A stretch of 64,000 bases of DNA from Lunularia cruciata (GCA_948567375.1 OX419761.1:11968501-12032500), one strand, 5' to 3'; numbered from the stretch's first letter, positions 46,165 to 57,596 are shown. Notes: generated by a model from the sequence alone, not told the origin. Translations and numbers: made by a program.

Positions 46165-47456
46165 TTGAAGTCTCTTCCTCTCATCGCGGCAGCAATTACA
46201 ACGATGTCAATTGATCCCAAGATTCATAACAAGTTTTGGCTAGCTCTGCAGCAAGATCCCTTCTTCCAAATGGTACACGGTCGTCTGACAGCACGCGACA
46301 AGGAGTACAACACCTTCTTCTTCAAGGAAGGCCTTTTATTCCATGAAGACCAGATCTATGTTCCAACCAAGGGTGATCTTCGACTTGTGCGCCTTCAAGA
46401 AGCCCATGATTTACCAATAGATGGTCACATGGGAGTGGACAGACCTTGGGCACCCTCCAACGCCAATGGTGGTAGCCCAACATGACACAAGATGTTTGAG
46501 ACTTTGTTCGATCATGTGAGAGTTGCCAACGGAACAAGGCCAGCAACCAGAAGTTGAGTGGACTCCTTCAACCACTTGCCATTCCATCCGCTTGTTGGGA
46601 GCATGTGAGCTTGGATCTCATCACATCCTTGCCAAAGACAAAACAAGGACACACCACAATTGTGGTGTTTGTGGATAAGCTTAGTAAGCAAATCCACTTG
46701 GCACCAACCTGTGATACCGTGGATGCTCCAACCTTAGCACAAATCTACTTTGACAATGTCTTCAAGCATCATGGGATGCCACATGTACTCATCTCCGACC
46801 GTGATCCTCGATTTACCGGGAAATTTTGGCAAGCACTCTTCCGAATACTTGGCACCAAGCTTGCTTTGTCCACGGCCTATCATCCTCAAACTGATGGACA
46901 AACCAAACGTGCCAATCATACATTGGAGGATATGTTGTGGGCCTTTGTCAATGTCCACCATACCAACTGGGATGAATGTCTTGCAGCTGCAGAATTTGCC
47001 TACAACAATTCCAAACAGGCAAGCACTGGATTTTCTCCCTTCTTTCTCAATTTTGGCCAAGATCCGCTTGTTCCAGATTCTCTTCTTGCTCCCCCTCCCT
47101 CTTAGGTTCCTCATACTTCTACATTCTTGACCACTATATCCCAATCTCTCCAACAAGCCAAATCTCACCTCCTTGTTGCTCAGAATCGCCAAAAACAATA
47201 TGCAGACCATCATCGTCGTGATCTCACCTTTGAAGTTGGTGATAAAGTCATGCTATCCTCTAGTAACCTCCCTCTCCCACTTGATACCCAAGTTCGTAAA
47301 CTTGCTCCTAATTGGATAGGACCCTTTGATATCACCCACATTATCTCTCCTGTTGCCTATCGTCTTGCCTTACCTTGTCACATGCGTATCCATCCTGTCT
47401 TTCATGTTTCCAAGTTGAAACCCTTTGTTCCTAACCCTTCTTCCTTTTCCTCTTGA
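46165..47456 (+). pseudogene. Chromovirus A integrase
   Basis: The zinc-binding part ends in a frameshift near 46480 (GHMGVDRPW then, in another frame, CESCQRNKAS). The catalytic core at 46554-47105 has SLDLITSLPK and LISDRDPRFTGKF (both Asp present) but DGQTKRANHTLEDML, where the usual catalytic Glu (TER) is Lys. After a TAG at 47103 the frame 47127-47456 encodes YADHHRRDLTFEVGDKVML, the GPY/F module (NWIGPFDITHIISPVAYRL) and HPVFHVSKLKPFVP. The Glu-to-Lys change alone would abolish strand transfer. Confidence 0.85.
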
Positions 47457-47504
47457 GTCCAACCTCCCCCTCTTCCTGTCCCTATCAATGATCATGAGGA
47501 GTAC

Positions 47505-47651
47505 GAAGTTGATCGTATCCTTGCACGTCGCCATATTCAACGAGGCCGTCGCCAACATATAGAGTACAAGGTCCTTTGGAAAGGGTATCCCCTTCATGAT
47601 GCCACATGGGAACCTCTTTCTCACCTCTTTCTCATTTTCTCCACTCATTGA
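47505..47651 (+). pseudogene. Chromodomain at the end of chromovirus A
   Basis: Reads EVDRILARRHIQRGRRQHIE, then YKVLWKGYPLHDATWEPLSH, and TGA at 47649-47651. The aromatic cage positions (Y-V-W-KG-W) match chromodomains fused to integrases in plant chromoviruses, which target insertion to heterochromatin. It is separated from the GPY/F part by a TGA near 47454. The alignment places the element in the chromovirus clade. Confidence 0.85.
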
Positions 47652-47737
47652 TGCAGGCACTTTGCCCAATCCACTGCTTCTCATGCAAACATTTGGTGAA
47701 AGAACACTGCCTATTGCATCGTGACATAAGTGGTTTG

Positions 47738-48154
47738 CTACGGTTTGAACATTACCATCATCATGCTCACAATCCCTCTCCACTTGGGGTCTTTATAGCT
47801 ATCCACCTTATACCCATTCTTGGTGCGAGGTTGATTGAAAGAATTTCTCACCTTGGTAGTCTCTTTTGAGGCATCACACTTCCAATAGAAGGTGGTACCT
47901 CCTACCTCTGTTGCTTCTCTCCCTATGACTAATCTCCAATCCAACTCAATCCATCAAGCTAGATTCCCTTTCTTCTCTTCATGCTTCAGCCCATCCTTGC
48001 AATCACTCATGGTGATTTCTCTCATGAAACTTGGAAAACTAAACACACTCTTCTTCATATTTTCTTCCCTATTTAGCCCTCCTTCTGCTTTAGCAACGCA
48101 CTTCTTCTTCAAAAATTTATTAAAACCATCTGAAACAAAAAAGATGAGTGCCAC
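47738..48154 (-). pseudogene. ORF family F, short copy
   Basis: On the minus strand: FLKKKCVAKAEGGLNREEN (about 48115-48060), then after an interruption MDWRLVIGREATEVGGTTFY (47944-47885) and RTKNGYKVDSYKDPKWRGIV (about 47825-47770). It matches the long copy at 31.4-32.4 kb in the same order but with shorter spacing. It is fused directly to the truncated inner end of the LTR at 48160. No stop-free product. Confidence 0.6.
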
Positions 48155-48159
48155 AATAG

Positions 48160-48795
48160 TGCATCATGGACTAAGAAGGCAAAGAACCCCAACTCCATCA
48201 TACTCTTCCAAGACTAACACTCCAAGACTCAAACCATTGCTCACTAGAGAACTCAAAGAGAGAGAGACAATTGCAAATGAAAGAATGATGATTACCTCCT
48301 CACCCCTTGTTTATATATTTATAAAATAGTTATGCACCAAAATTGTTAATTACTAGAGTAACTCAAGTTACTAGACTAAAAGTCAAATAGAATCAAAAAT
48401 CTAAAAGTTTATTTATAATCATGAGAATATTCTCTTAAGCATATGGTCTTATCTTGACCCAATCATTAAGTCAAGGATTCCTTCACATGGGCATTTCTTG
48501 GACTATAGAAGAATCTTATACAAAAAAGCTTGTGGGCCCAAGAGTTATCAATTTTTTCCTCAAAGCTAAACTTTTAGGATAATACCAAATCAATTCAATA
48601 TAATCCAAAATAGTGATGCTCCTCTTTTCTACCTCCTCTAAAGTAAAGTCACCTCTATCTTAGATATGACTAACTTTAACTAATCATAACTAAAGTAAAA
48701 CTATCTTTTATTTTTATATAAATAATATTTTTCAATTACTTACAATACCAAACTAGATATCACAATAATATATACATGCCCAAATGGGTGTTATA
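48160..48795 (-). repeat. 5' LTR of element B, inner end truncated
   Basis: Minus strand starts TATAACACCCATTTGGGC (a G-to-A change of TGTAACACC) and matches the LTR at 37740-38429 until about 48160, where roughly the last 57 bp of the LTR, and the primer site, are replaced by ORF F sequence. This shows a deletion or recombination at the B 5' end. Confidence 0.85.
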
Positions 48796-48799
48796 GTCC

Positions 48800-49814
48800 T
48801 AACCTTCTTTCTCAATCTTCTATAGTTTCCCCTCTAGGAGTTTCTACACTTATTTCCAAACATTTGTACGATACTTAGAGTTGGCACTTGGATCAGTATC
48901 TTCTGTGGAAAGAAGTGTCTCATGGGAATCTACCTTTATCTTGGTAGTTGATCCATCTTGTTTTTCATTGGTCTTGACTTTGATTAGTAGCCTTGCTTTC
49001 TTGTTAGAGAGAATTTTCTTAAGTCAAAGCATAGCCCTTTTCCATGTCTTTTGGTGCTTTTGAGGTATTAGAGGAGGAAGTGCTATGGACTTGCCTCTTG
49101 GTTAAATCTATTGTTACCCAATTTCCTACAAATCAAGCCATCCATCCTTATCTTTTAGTGTTAGGTCATTTGCTTTTTCTTCTTCTAGGCTCATGTAATG
49201 AACTTTTGTTCTCATTTAGCAAGAAGAGGATAAGGTACAAATCTTTGTGGTCTCAAGATTGGAGGATGAGGACAAGCAGACTTCATATGACCTAGAGCTT
49301 GATAGTTACAACACAACAAGTTATATTAGAGAGTAGTCTTTTGGGTTTGGGACAAATTGATGCATAGTGACCAATTTTTCCACAAGTTAACACACACCTC
49401 CAATTGGATTTTGATTGGGAGGTTTAGCCCTCCTTGGTGGTTTCTTAGTACCTTGTTTTGGAGATGTTTAACAAGTTATAATTGTAGGAGGTGGCTGAGG
49501 TAAGACAAGAGGTACATCTTGGATTGCAAAGACTTGGTAATCTTCCTCCACATAATATTTTGGCTTCTCCCATTCTTGCACCTATTCCATTTGATGTACA
49601 AGGGAAGAGGGTTGGTTAGAAAAACATTGTGTGTTTGCATATCTTGTCTTTTTGTAGGTAGTGCATGATATGTTGGGTTGTGTATATGAGGGAAGCTTTC
49701 TCCTTTCCTTTGCACCACCTATATGTACTTTGAAGTTTGCAAACTCCCTGAAGAGTTTGTCCAACTTCAATCCCATTTGAGAGGGTGATTTTGGAGTTGT
49801 GTCTACTTTTAGCA
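48800..49814 (-). mobile_element. Element G, second gag segment
   Basis: Minus strand reads MLKVDTTPKSPSQMGLKLDK from 49815, then a basic Pro-rich part, a zinc-knuckle vestige CLLVEKLVTMHQFVPNPK (about 49410-49355; the second Cys, His and last Cys positions partly lost) and a decayed acidic tail to 48800. It continues the gag at 57170-56432 across element C, and is continued by the pol at 37739-35078 across element B. Multiple stops. Confidence 0.55.
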
Positions 49815-50503
49815 TGTAATATCCATTTTTGCATGTATATGCTATTGTGATATTTAGTTTGGTATTATAAATACTTGAGAGATTTTATTTTTATAGAGAT
49901 AAAGGATAGCTCTACATTAGTCATGATTAGTTAAAGTTAGTCATAGCTAAGATAGAGGAGACTTTAATTTAGAGGAAATTTAAAAGATGAGCATCACTAT
50001 TTTGAATTCTAATATATTGACTTGGTATTATACCTAAGTGTTTGGCTTTCAAAAAAGAGTTGAGAACTCTTGGACCCACAAGCCTTTTTGTTTCATATTT
50101 TTCTATAGTCCAAAGAAAGCCCATATGAAGGAATCCTTGACTTACTGGTTGGGTCAAGATAAGACCATATACTTGAGAGAATATTCCCATGAGTATAGAT
50201 ATTCCTTTAGACTTTTGAATTAATTTAAATTTTAGTTAGTAACTTGAGTTACTCTAGTAATTAGTAACTTTGGTGCATATATATTTTATAAGTATTAAAC
50301 TAGGGGTGAGAAGGTACTCATCATCCTTTTATTTGTAACTATCTTTCTCTCATTGAGTTCTCTAATGAACAGCGGTTTGAGTTTTGGAGTGTTAGCCTTG
50401 GAGGAGTATGATGGAGTTGGGGTTCTTTGCCTTCTTAGTCCATGGTGGGTTACCATAATAGCCATCAAAGTTTCATCTTGAGTGAGAGATAGGCCCATTC
50501 ACA
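49815..50503 (+). repeat. 5' LTR of element C
   Basis: A 689-bp LTR starting TGTAATATCC and ending ATTCACA. It is a family member of the B LTRs (reverse orientation) and pairs with 55747-56431. It contains the shared 'gggtcaagataagaccata' text. Confidence 0.9.
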
Positions 50504-51949
50504 TTTTTGGTTCCATTATCTGGATTTCTCTAGAAGGCAAGTTAATGTTTTGCGTATAATTCTATATTAGACAAAAGTAAGTTATAAGAGCTCACTTAAA
50601 GAGAACATTAAGGGAGGAGAGAGCAAAACTTATATTAAAAAACCAAGATCTATTTGTATATTCTATAGTTCATTATGATGTCTTTGAGGTGATTTAATAC
50701 ATCTTGTATACATGAGAGGATTTGGACAGATTGTGTGAGTTAGATTGTAAATTTTGGAGATTATAGTGATTTTGGGCAAAACTTCAAGTTTAAGATCTAG
50801 ACTTGAGATTCTCACAATAATATTTTGGATTATGTGTTAGGTGAGATACTTGAAATTATTATAAGAGCTGCTACACACATTGAGCTAGATTTTTTGGAAA
50901 GTGGTAGGGTAAATTGTCCATGCAAACTACATGCTCTTTGGAATTTTGTACAAAGTTTACCATTTCTTTAGTTTTTGTTGGATTACTTTGAAACTTTCTA
51001 GGAAAATTTAGTGAACAAAATTTACCTTTTGGCCCAATAATTAGAGAGATAACATTTTTGCACAAGTTATGAGTTTTTAAAGTGAGGTGTGTGGTTTTCA
51101 AACCAAATCTGAAATATGTGTGCTGAACAGAAGAACGCCTAGGCCAAAAGGTTCAAATAAAAGATCTGAAATTTTTCAAGGGAAGATACACTAGGGTCTC
51201 AATCAGACATGAAAAGTTTCAAAGTACTTTGACATACAAATTGAGATTTTAGAATAGAATTTGAAGAGAGTGTTGAGAGGATCCAAAAACAAACACTACT
51301 TGGAGGAAAGAGTGAGTCTAAGTGCTTTTTATATAGAGAAAAGAGACATAAGACAAGTTCATGTCTATTAACATTTGAGAGAAAGAGATTGAGGGAAAGG
51401 AGAAGCTTACTTGACTTGGGTTTGCATGTTGGACCTTCTTCACTAAGATTGGGAGGAGAAGATCTAAGACCAAGGAGTTGTGTGAGATTTGTGGAGTGGA
51501 ATGACTTCCAAAAGGACATGAGTATAGTGGAGTAATAGCACTTTTGAAACTTTGGAGAAGAATCTTGGAGAGGGTTTTAGTATAGCTATAGAAATACTAC
51601 TTACTTCATCAGCTAGTTTTCAAGATTAGTGATGGAGATAATCTTTCAACTTATGGATAGATTATCCATAAGGTTGGTTCAATTAATATGCACTCTAGGA
51701 TTTGATGTTGCTATAGAAATATTGAAGTAACCTAAACTGTTTGTGATCCCTATGGTGGATTACTCTCAAATGTTGTTAGTCATGTATATACTCTATTAGT
51801 TATAGAGTGAGAGGAAAGAAAAGAATTAAGAGAAAGGAGAAAGATAATGAGGGGCTAAGATGTGGAAACTTTTGGTTTTCTTTGGCAAGGATGGAGAAGA
51901 TGTGGAGTTTTTATAAGAGACTTCAAGAGAGCTTACATAGGAAACAATT
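50504..51949 (+). other. Leader of element C, non-coding
   Basis: About 1.45 kb without a recognisable frame between LTR and gag. The expected primer site would be near 50504-50530 ('ggttccattatctgga'), but I cannot assign it to a tRNA. Confidence 0.5.
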
Positions 51950-53330
51950 AGGGGAGGAAGAATGAGTGAGTCTCATTATTACTAGATTTCTTTGAGGATA
52001 CAACATTTACATGGTATGAGTCAAAACACCAACCCAAAAAAGGAGAGATGGGCAAAAAGAGTCCTAAGAGAGTTTGACTTTAGCATTCATTGAGAACTTT
52101 CTTCTAGATGAGAGTTATGAAAGATTGATGAGTGAGATTACCTTTCTCAAACAAGGAGATGGAGAGAAAGTGAAAGTCTATGTAGAAAGAGTAGAGAAGT
52201 TAGAGTCTAAATTTTGCTAAATTTTGAAGAAAGATGGCAATAATATGGAGACTATTATGATTGATATAGGAGCTATGCTCACCAAGAATTTTGTCGGAGG
52301 ATTGAGACCACAAATTTAGAAGCAAGGTGATATATTGAGAAATCTTCTTCCAAGGTTGAAGCTATCAAGATTGCAATTCGTATAGATGAGAGTTTGGAGG
52401 AAGATTAGAGTGATTTGGTGATAAAGGAAGTTTCTTCAAAGCTACAATTATGGTGGAAATATTGATACTTTGGTTGCAAAGGTTGCACCACAAGTAGTAG
52501 TTTCTCTGGTTCTTGCACCTCCACCAAAAGATACACTACAAACCATCACAAAACAACTTGTAGATCTCAAAATCAATGGAATGTAACTATGGGAGAAGAG
52601 AGAGATGGATCAAAATGAGGGGAGAGGGCCTAGGAGTTATGGTAGATATCTATATAAAGGAGGCCAGCCAGCCAGCCAGCCAGCCAGCCAACCAACCAAC
52701 CAATAATTTCAATGATGGAAATTGTTTTGATTGTGGAGGAAGAGGTCACATCTAAAAGAATTGTCCAAATTCCACTTACCATGGAGGAAGAGATTATAAG
52801 GGAGCCAATAGAGTGAAAGAGAGAGGAAGTGAAACTCAAGTGTCTCCTAATCCAACCAAAGGTAAGGGGATAGCATCCAAGATGTGGTTGAGAGTAAGTA
52901 TGAGAAGGGGGAGTATTTAAACTCCAAAGGTCTTAATTTTGAGCTTTGGGCACAAGAGAAGAAGAGAGCTCGCTTGTAAAGGATGTACACTCTTCTCAAA
53001 GATTCACTCCTAGCAAGGATACTCTTATGACTACTAGAAATACTCATACTAGCACCTCAACACCATCAACAACAAAGACTCCAAGGAAGAAGTTGGAGAT
53101 GGAAGACTTCTTGATCTCAAAGCAACAATGTAACTACAATGAGTTGGAGGATTTTAGTAGTCACAAGGCTAATATCACAATGGGTCAACTAATCACTTTG
53201 AATCCTACCTTGAGAAAGGAGCTTGGAGGTGGTTTGAGTTCTACAAGGAGCAAGAAGAAGAAGAAAATCAAAAGCTCCAATATCAATGGGGGTAGTGGAT
53301 GCCAAACCAACACCATGGGAGGCTTGTGAA
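51950..53330 (+). pseudogene. Element C gag
   Basis: With stops and frame changes the plus strand gives RLMSEITFLKQGDGEKVKVY (about 52115-52175), MIDIGAMLTKNFVGGLRPQI (about 52258-52317), VAKVAPQVVVSLVLAPPPKD (about 52474-52533), a Gln/Pro/Ala repeat from a CCAG run, and the zinc-knuckle GNCFDCGGRGHI (stop) KNCPN (about 52720-52775), intact in its Cys and His positions. It then runs through ETQVSPNPTKGKGI and a Lys-rich part (52946-53329). The order equals the partial gag of element B. Not functional. Confidence 0.7.
52663..52702 (+). repeat. (CCAG)n/(CCAA)n microsatellite inside gag
   Basis: Seven CCAG-type then four CCAA-type tetranucleotides code for GQPASQPASQPTNQPN just before the zinc knuckle. 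Element B has only GQPTN at this place, so the expansion is specific to C or to its lineage. It is not a multiple of three, so changes shift the frame. Confidence 0.9.
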
Positions 53331-53768
53331 TATGCCTCCAAGATTGATATGAGAGTGAATGGTCATAACATCAAGGATGCACTTGTTGATGGAGGATCTA
53401 TAATGAATGCCATCACAGAAAGGTTGATGAAGAAGTTGAGTTGATACCCTCTAGACCTTCAACATTTGTGGTGAGCATGGCAAATGAGTGACAAGTTTGA
53501 CTCATAGGGATGATAGATAAGGTGTTAGTTTCAGTTATGGGAATCATAGTTATGGAAAATTTTCCAAGTCTTGAAGGATTTAAGCTATGATTTACTTCAT
53601 GGGAGGCCATGGTCAAGAGTAACACATACAATTGATAGATGGCATAAAAGGTACTTGAGGATTGGGCCATCAAACCATAGAATCACAATTCTTATGAATA
53701 ACACCACCAACACTTCACATTTAGATACACTATCTTCTGATTATTGATAATCAAATTCAAAAAGAGCT
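53310..53768 (+). pseudogene. Element C protease, frameshifted
   Basis: Contains PWEACEYASKIDMRVNG, LVDGGSIMNAITERLMKKLS (active-site segment as in B) and, after breaks, LKDLSYDLLHGRPWSR. It parallels the B protease residue for residue with several stops. Non-functional. Confidence 0.75.
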
Positions 53769-55480
53769 TTGGGTGTGGACACAAGCATAGAGGAGGAGAA
53801 CTCCATGGAGGAGAATGAATTTGAATCTGATTTAGATATGTATCCCTTGTGTGCTATGGATTTTGCACCTAAGCTAGTGAAGGACCCCATTAAATCACCA
53901 TTGACACTTGAGGAGATAGAGAGGAGATTGTGTAGCCTTAAGTATGGTCCAAATGTTACCAAGGAAGAGAAGGTGAGATTTGAGGAGATTTTCCATAAGT
54001 TCATCTAGGTGTTTGCTTTTAGTTACAAGGATTTGAAGGAAGTCACCTTTGAAGAGCACAAGATAGAGGTGAAGTCACATGCAAGACCAATCCACCAAAA
54101 GCAACATCCCATGAGCCCAACAATACATTTGGTTGTGAAGGAAGAGATTGATAAGCTCAAGGAGGCTAGATTAAACTTTGAGGTGGAGAATTCAAAATGG
54201 GTGTCTCCAATTGTGATTCTGAAGAAACAGAATGGTAAAATTTGGGTATGTGTACATTACAAGAAGCTAAGCATTGTTTTTAAGGACTTTTACCCTTTGC
54301 CATTCAATGATGAGATCTTGGAGGAGGTTGCATGTCATGAGAGGTACAATTTTGGAGATGGTTATAGTGGATATAACTTAATCAAGATTGCACTAGTGCA
54401 TCAACAACTAAGCACATTCACCATACCTTGGTGGACTTATGCTTTCAAGGTCATATCTTTTGGGCTTTGCAAATGCTCCAACCACATTCTAGTAGTTCAT
54501 GAACAAGGTGCTTGAACCTTTCATTGGGAAATTTGTGAGAGACTTCATTGATGGCTTTTGTGTCTTTGGGAGCAAGGAGCAACACTTTGAGCACATGATC
54601 AAGGTCTTGCAACACTTGGATGAAGAAAATGCATCACTCAACCTAGAGAAGTGCATTTTTGGTTGTGAAGAAGGTCTACTTTTGGGGCACATCATCTCCA
54701 AGGAATGAATAGTAGTTGATCTTGAGAAAGTGAGGAAAATCTCATACCTTCTATTCCCTTCAAGCTTGAAAAAGTTATGTCAATTCTTGGGGATGGTTGG
54801 GTACTATAGGAGATTCATCTTTTCATTTTCTAACAAATTCTATGCATTGACCATCTACATGAAGAAGATTGTAGAATACATGATGATTTTGGAGGACAAA
54901 GAGGCTCTCAAAGTTTTTGAGGAGCTCAAGCAATTCTTTGTTGTAGCTCCAATTCTTGCTAAATCTGATTGGAGTAAGCCATTCATACTCTACACGGATG
55001 CTTCAATGTAGCTATAGGATGCACTCTTAATCAATTAGACCAAGATGTGCATGATCATCCAATAGCTTATACTAGTAGATAGATGGTTTCAATAAAAAAA
55101 AACTACTTAGTCATAGAGAGAGAAGAGTTGATAGTGATCTTTGTTCTCAAGAAGTTTAGACACTGCTTGATTAGAGGGAAAGCCACCATTGTCATGGATC
55201 ACAAGGCTTTGAATTATAACTTCAACACACCTAATGTGGAAGGGAGGCTAGTAAGGTGGATGATACTCTTGTATGAGTATGAATACACCATTAAGGATAG
55301 GCCAGGGAAGAAACATGCAAATGCTAATTTATTATCTATGACCTATGACCATGATGGAGTTGAACTAATGGATGATTCTTTCTCGGATGAAGAGCTCATG
55401 GTAATCTCAATCACTCAAGAGGTTCCAATGGAGTACAAGAAAATTGTGGACTTTGTTACAAGAGGTAACTATCCATAAGG
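53769..55480 (+). pseudogene. Element C reverse transcriptase and RNase H
   Basis: Open pieces: 53769-54008 (linker with LTLEEIERRLCSLKYGPNVT), 54009-54515 (KEEIDKLKEARLNFEVENSK, WVSPIVILKKQNGKIWVCV, YNFGDGYSGYNLIKIALVHQ), 54499-54708 (EPFIGKFVRDFIDGFCVFGS, where the second catalytic Asp of the F-x-DD motif reads Gly), 54730-55011 (RRFIFSFSNKF, ILYTDAS) and 55083-55478 (RNase H end, VMDHKALNYNF). It is colinear with element B but separately mutated. Frameshift near 54470. Confidence 0.85.
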
Positions 55481-55733
55481 GATGCATGCTAGGGAGAGGA
55501 AGGCTCTTGCAGCAAGATTTAGACCTCACATAATGGTGGAGGATATTTTTTTCACCAAAGAGTAGATGGTCTACTTTGAAGAGCAATGGGTACGGAAGAG
55601 TTTATCCTACTCATAAAAGAGTTTCGTGAGATTTTAGTGTGTGGATGACACTTTGTAGGATTAACCATGATAAGTTGAAGATGTATCATAAAAGGTAGAG
55701 AGATCTTCACTTTGAGGACAAAGTGAAATCTTT
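55481..55733 (+). other. Integrase deletion scar in element C
   Basis: After the RNase H end the text follows the B sequence for about 180 bp (to 'gtgtggatgacacttt' near 55655) and then jumps to 'gattaaccatgataagttga', which in element B lies about 1 kb further on at the end of the integrase. The whole integrase core is therefore missing. Confidence 0.75.
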
Positions 55734-55734
55734 G

Positions 55735-55746
55735 TCTGGGGATAAC
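55735..55746 (+). other. Polypurine tract of element C
   Basis: TCTGGGGATAAC sits directly before the 3' LTR start TGTAACACC, corresponding to the tract of element B. Confidence 0.7.
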
Positions 55747-56431
55747 TGTAACACCTATTTATGCATGTATATATTATTATGATAATTAGTTTGGTATTAT
55801 AAGTACTTGAGAGATACTAGTTATATAGAGATAAAGGATGGTTCTACATTAGTTATGATTAGCTAAAGTTAGTCATATCTAAGATAGAGTGGACCTTACT
55901 TTAGAGGAAGTGGAAAAGATGAGTATCACTATTTTGGATTTTAGTGTATTGACTTGGTATTACTTCTAGGTGTTTGGCTTTGAGGAAGAGTAGAGAACTC
56001 TTGGACCCACAAGCCTTTTTTTTGGATTCTTCTATAGTCCAAGGAAAACCCAAATGAAAGAGTCCTTGACTTAATGGTTGGGTCAAGATAAGACCACATG
56101 CTTAGGAGGATATTCTCATGAGTATAGATATTCCTTTAGAATTTTGACTTTATTTGACTTTTAGCCTAATACTTGAGTTACTCCAATAATTAGTAACTTT
56201 GATGCATAACCATTTTATAAATATATAAATTAGGGGTGATGAGGTACTCATCATCCTTTCATTTGCAATTATCTCTCTCATTGAGTTCTCTAATGAGCAA
56301 TGGTTTGAGTCTTGGAGTGTTAGCCTTGGAGGAGTATGATGGAGTTGGGGTTCTTTGCCTTCTTAGTCCATGGTGGGTTACCATAATAGCCATTAGAGGT
56401 TCATCATGAGTCAAAGAAAGGCTGGATCACA
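55747..56431 (+). repeat. 3' LTR of element C
   Basis: A 685-bp LTR from TGTAACACCTATTTATGC to GGATCACA. It matches 49815-50503 along its full length with scattered substitutions and small indels. A 5-bp target-site duplication cannot be shown cleanly (TAGCA on the left, AGCCT on the right). Confidence 0.9.
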
Positions 56432-57170
56432 AGCCTACAATCACCTTTCTGTTCCTTCCTTTTTTCTTTCTCATCTTACAAATAGGACAATAAAGAAGTG
56501 TCAATGCTGGTTGTGTCAAATAATGATGAAGATTGCATTACGCTTGATCTCTTTGTTGGCTTCTTCATGATGATTTTTCTTTTGGAATATTTCCTTCTTG
56601 GATTCATCTTGGTTGACTCACATTGCTCTACAGATTCAATGACTATTCCCAAAGTGTCATGGTCTTGCTCCTTTGCAAAGACTTGAAGCATGGCAAGTAG
56701 TCTCTCCAAGAACCATGCCATTGCTTGAGCATCTGAGTAATCCTAGGTTGCTCCTCTCCTAGGAACTTGACTAAGCAGGCCTTAGAACCTTTCCATGTAG
56801 TCCTTTAGTTTTTTTTCTTTCTATTCCAGACTATTGAGAGTAGCAAAGACATTGGCCTCATAATCAAGTTCTTTGAAACATTCCAAAAAAACTATTTTTA
56901 TGGTTGGCCAATCTTCCACCTTCTTTAAGATGCTAATTGATATATGTATACCATTTCCTTGCCTTCTTCCATAGCAAACTAGGAAATATTTGAAGCCTAT
57001 CCGCTTCTATGTCCTCTCAATTAACCATAGAAATAGCTTCACACTCCTTCAAGAAGGTATCTCTGTCTTCTTCCTCATCTTTCCCCTTAAGCTTCAAGTA
57101 ATTCTGCCTCATGAAAGGGGCATGATTTGCCACTGGTTTGTAGACAAGGGGCTCCCTTGGAATCTGATAG
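56432..57170 (-). mobile_element. Element G, first gag segment
   Basis: Minus strand reads IPREPLVYKPVANHAPFMRQ (57170-57110), KDEEEDRDTFLKECEAISMV, EDIEADRLQIFPSLLWKKAR then KWYTYIN (about 57000-56940), the typical capsid start of Ty3 gag, and later LLAMLQVFAKEQDHDTLGIV (about 56700). It is cut at 56432 by the LTR of C and resumes at 49814. The leader and primer site that should separate it from the LTR-like text at 57171 are missing. Confidence 0.65.
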
Positions 57171-57400
57171 TGACAACTCAGTATTGATGTAATATTAGTA
57201 TAATTGGTAAAAAAACAGTTCGTTTTCACAAGGATACAGTTTGCAAATAGTTAAGCGTGAAGAAAAAAATGTCATTTTGTCACGAGTCATCTATTGTTGC
57301 CCTTTTATCCTCCTAGGTATGAAAATTCCTAGAAGAGGGTACTGCACCCTTGAGAAGCACAATATAGAAAAGAAAATCAAACACTCAAATCATATTCACA
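57171..57400 (-). repeat. LTR-like end related to 62047-62290
   Basis: Shared with 62060-62290 by eye: 'attggtaa...acag.tc.tt..cacaaggatac', then 'ttgcaaat', 'gtc.attgttgcc', 'aaaagagggta' and 'atatagaaaaga'. On the minus strand this corresponds to the 3' part of a Tat/Athila-like LTR. Full limits are uncertain. Confidence 0.5.
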
Positions 57401-57596
57401 AAAGACATCATGCCAACTTGGTTCTTAAAGATGATGGTTCAGTCTATATTGAAGGTCATTGGCCCCTAAGGTTTGTACCTTTGTAGTTACCTATAGTGTG
57501 CATACTACAATGCCAATGAGAATGTTCTACCCTTTCCAAAAGGCATTCCTCACCACTATATTACAGGTTTGTGACTAGAGAGGTATTTTGTTACCC

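Noticed and set aside
46734-47213. 159-codon minus-strand frame inside integrase
   Set aside because: It is antisense to the clear integrase core and has no motif of its own.
48881-49295. Plus-strand frames with a hydrophobic segment
   Set aside because: The minus strand here reads as continuing gag of element G, so these are shadows.
50504-50530. Primer binding site of element C
   Set aside because: The text after the LTR does not match the iMet site or another tRNA end that I can identify.
54489-54701. Minus-strand frame opposite element C reverse transcriptase
   Set aside because: Shadow of the RT coding strand; its Ser/Pro/Lys-rich composition is an antisense artefact.
56432-56440. Target-site duplication of element C
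   Set aside because: Left flank TAGCA and right flank AGCCT share only part of their bases; decay prevents a safe call.
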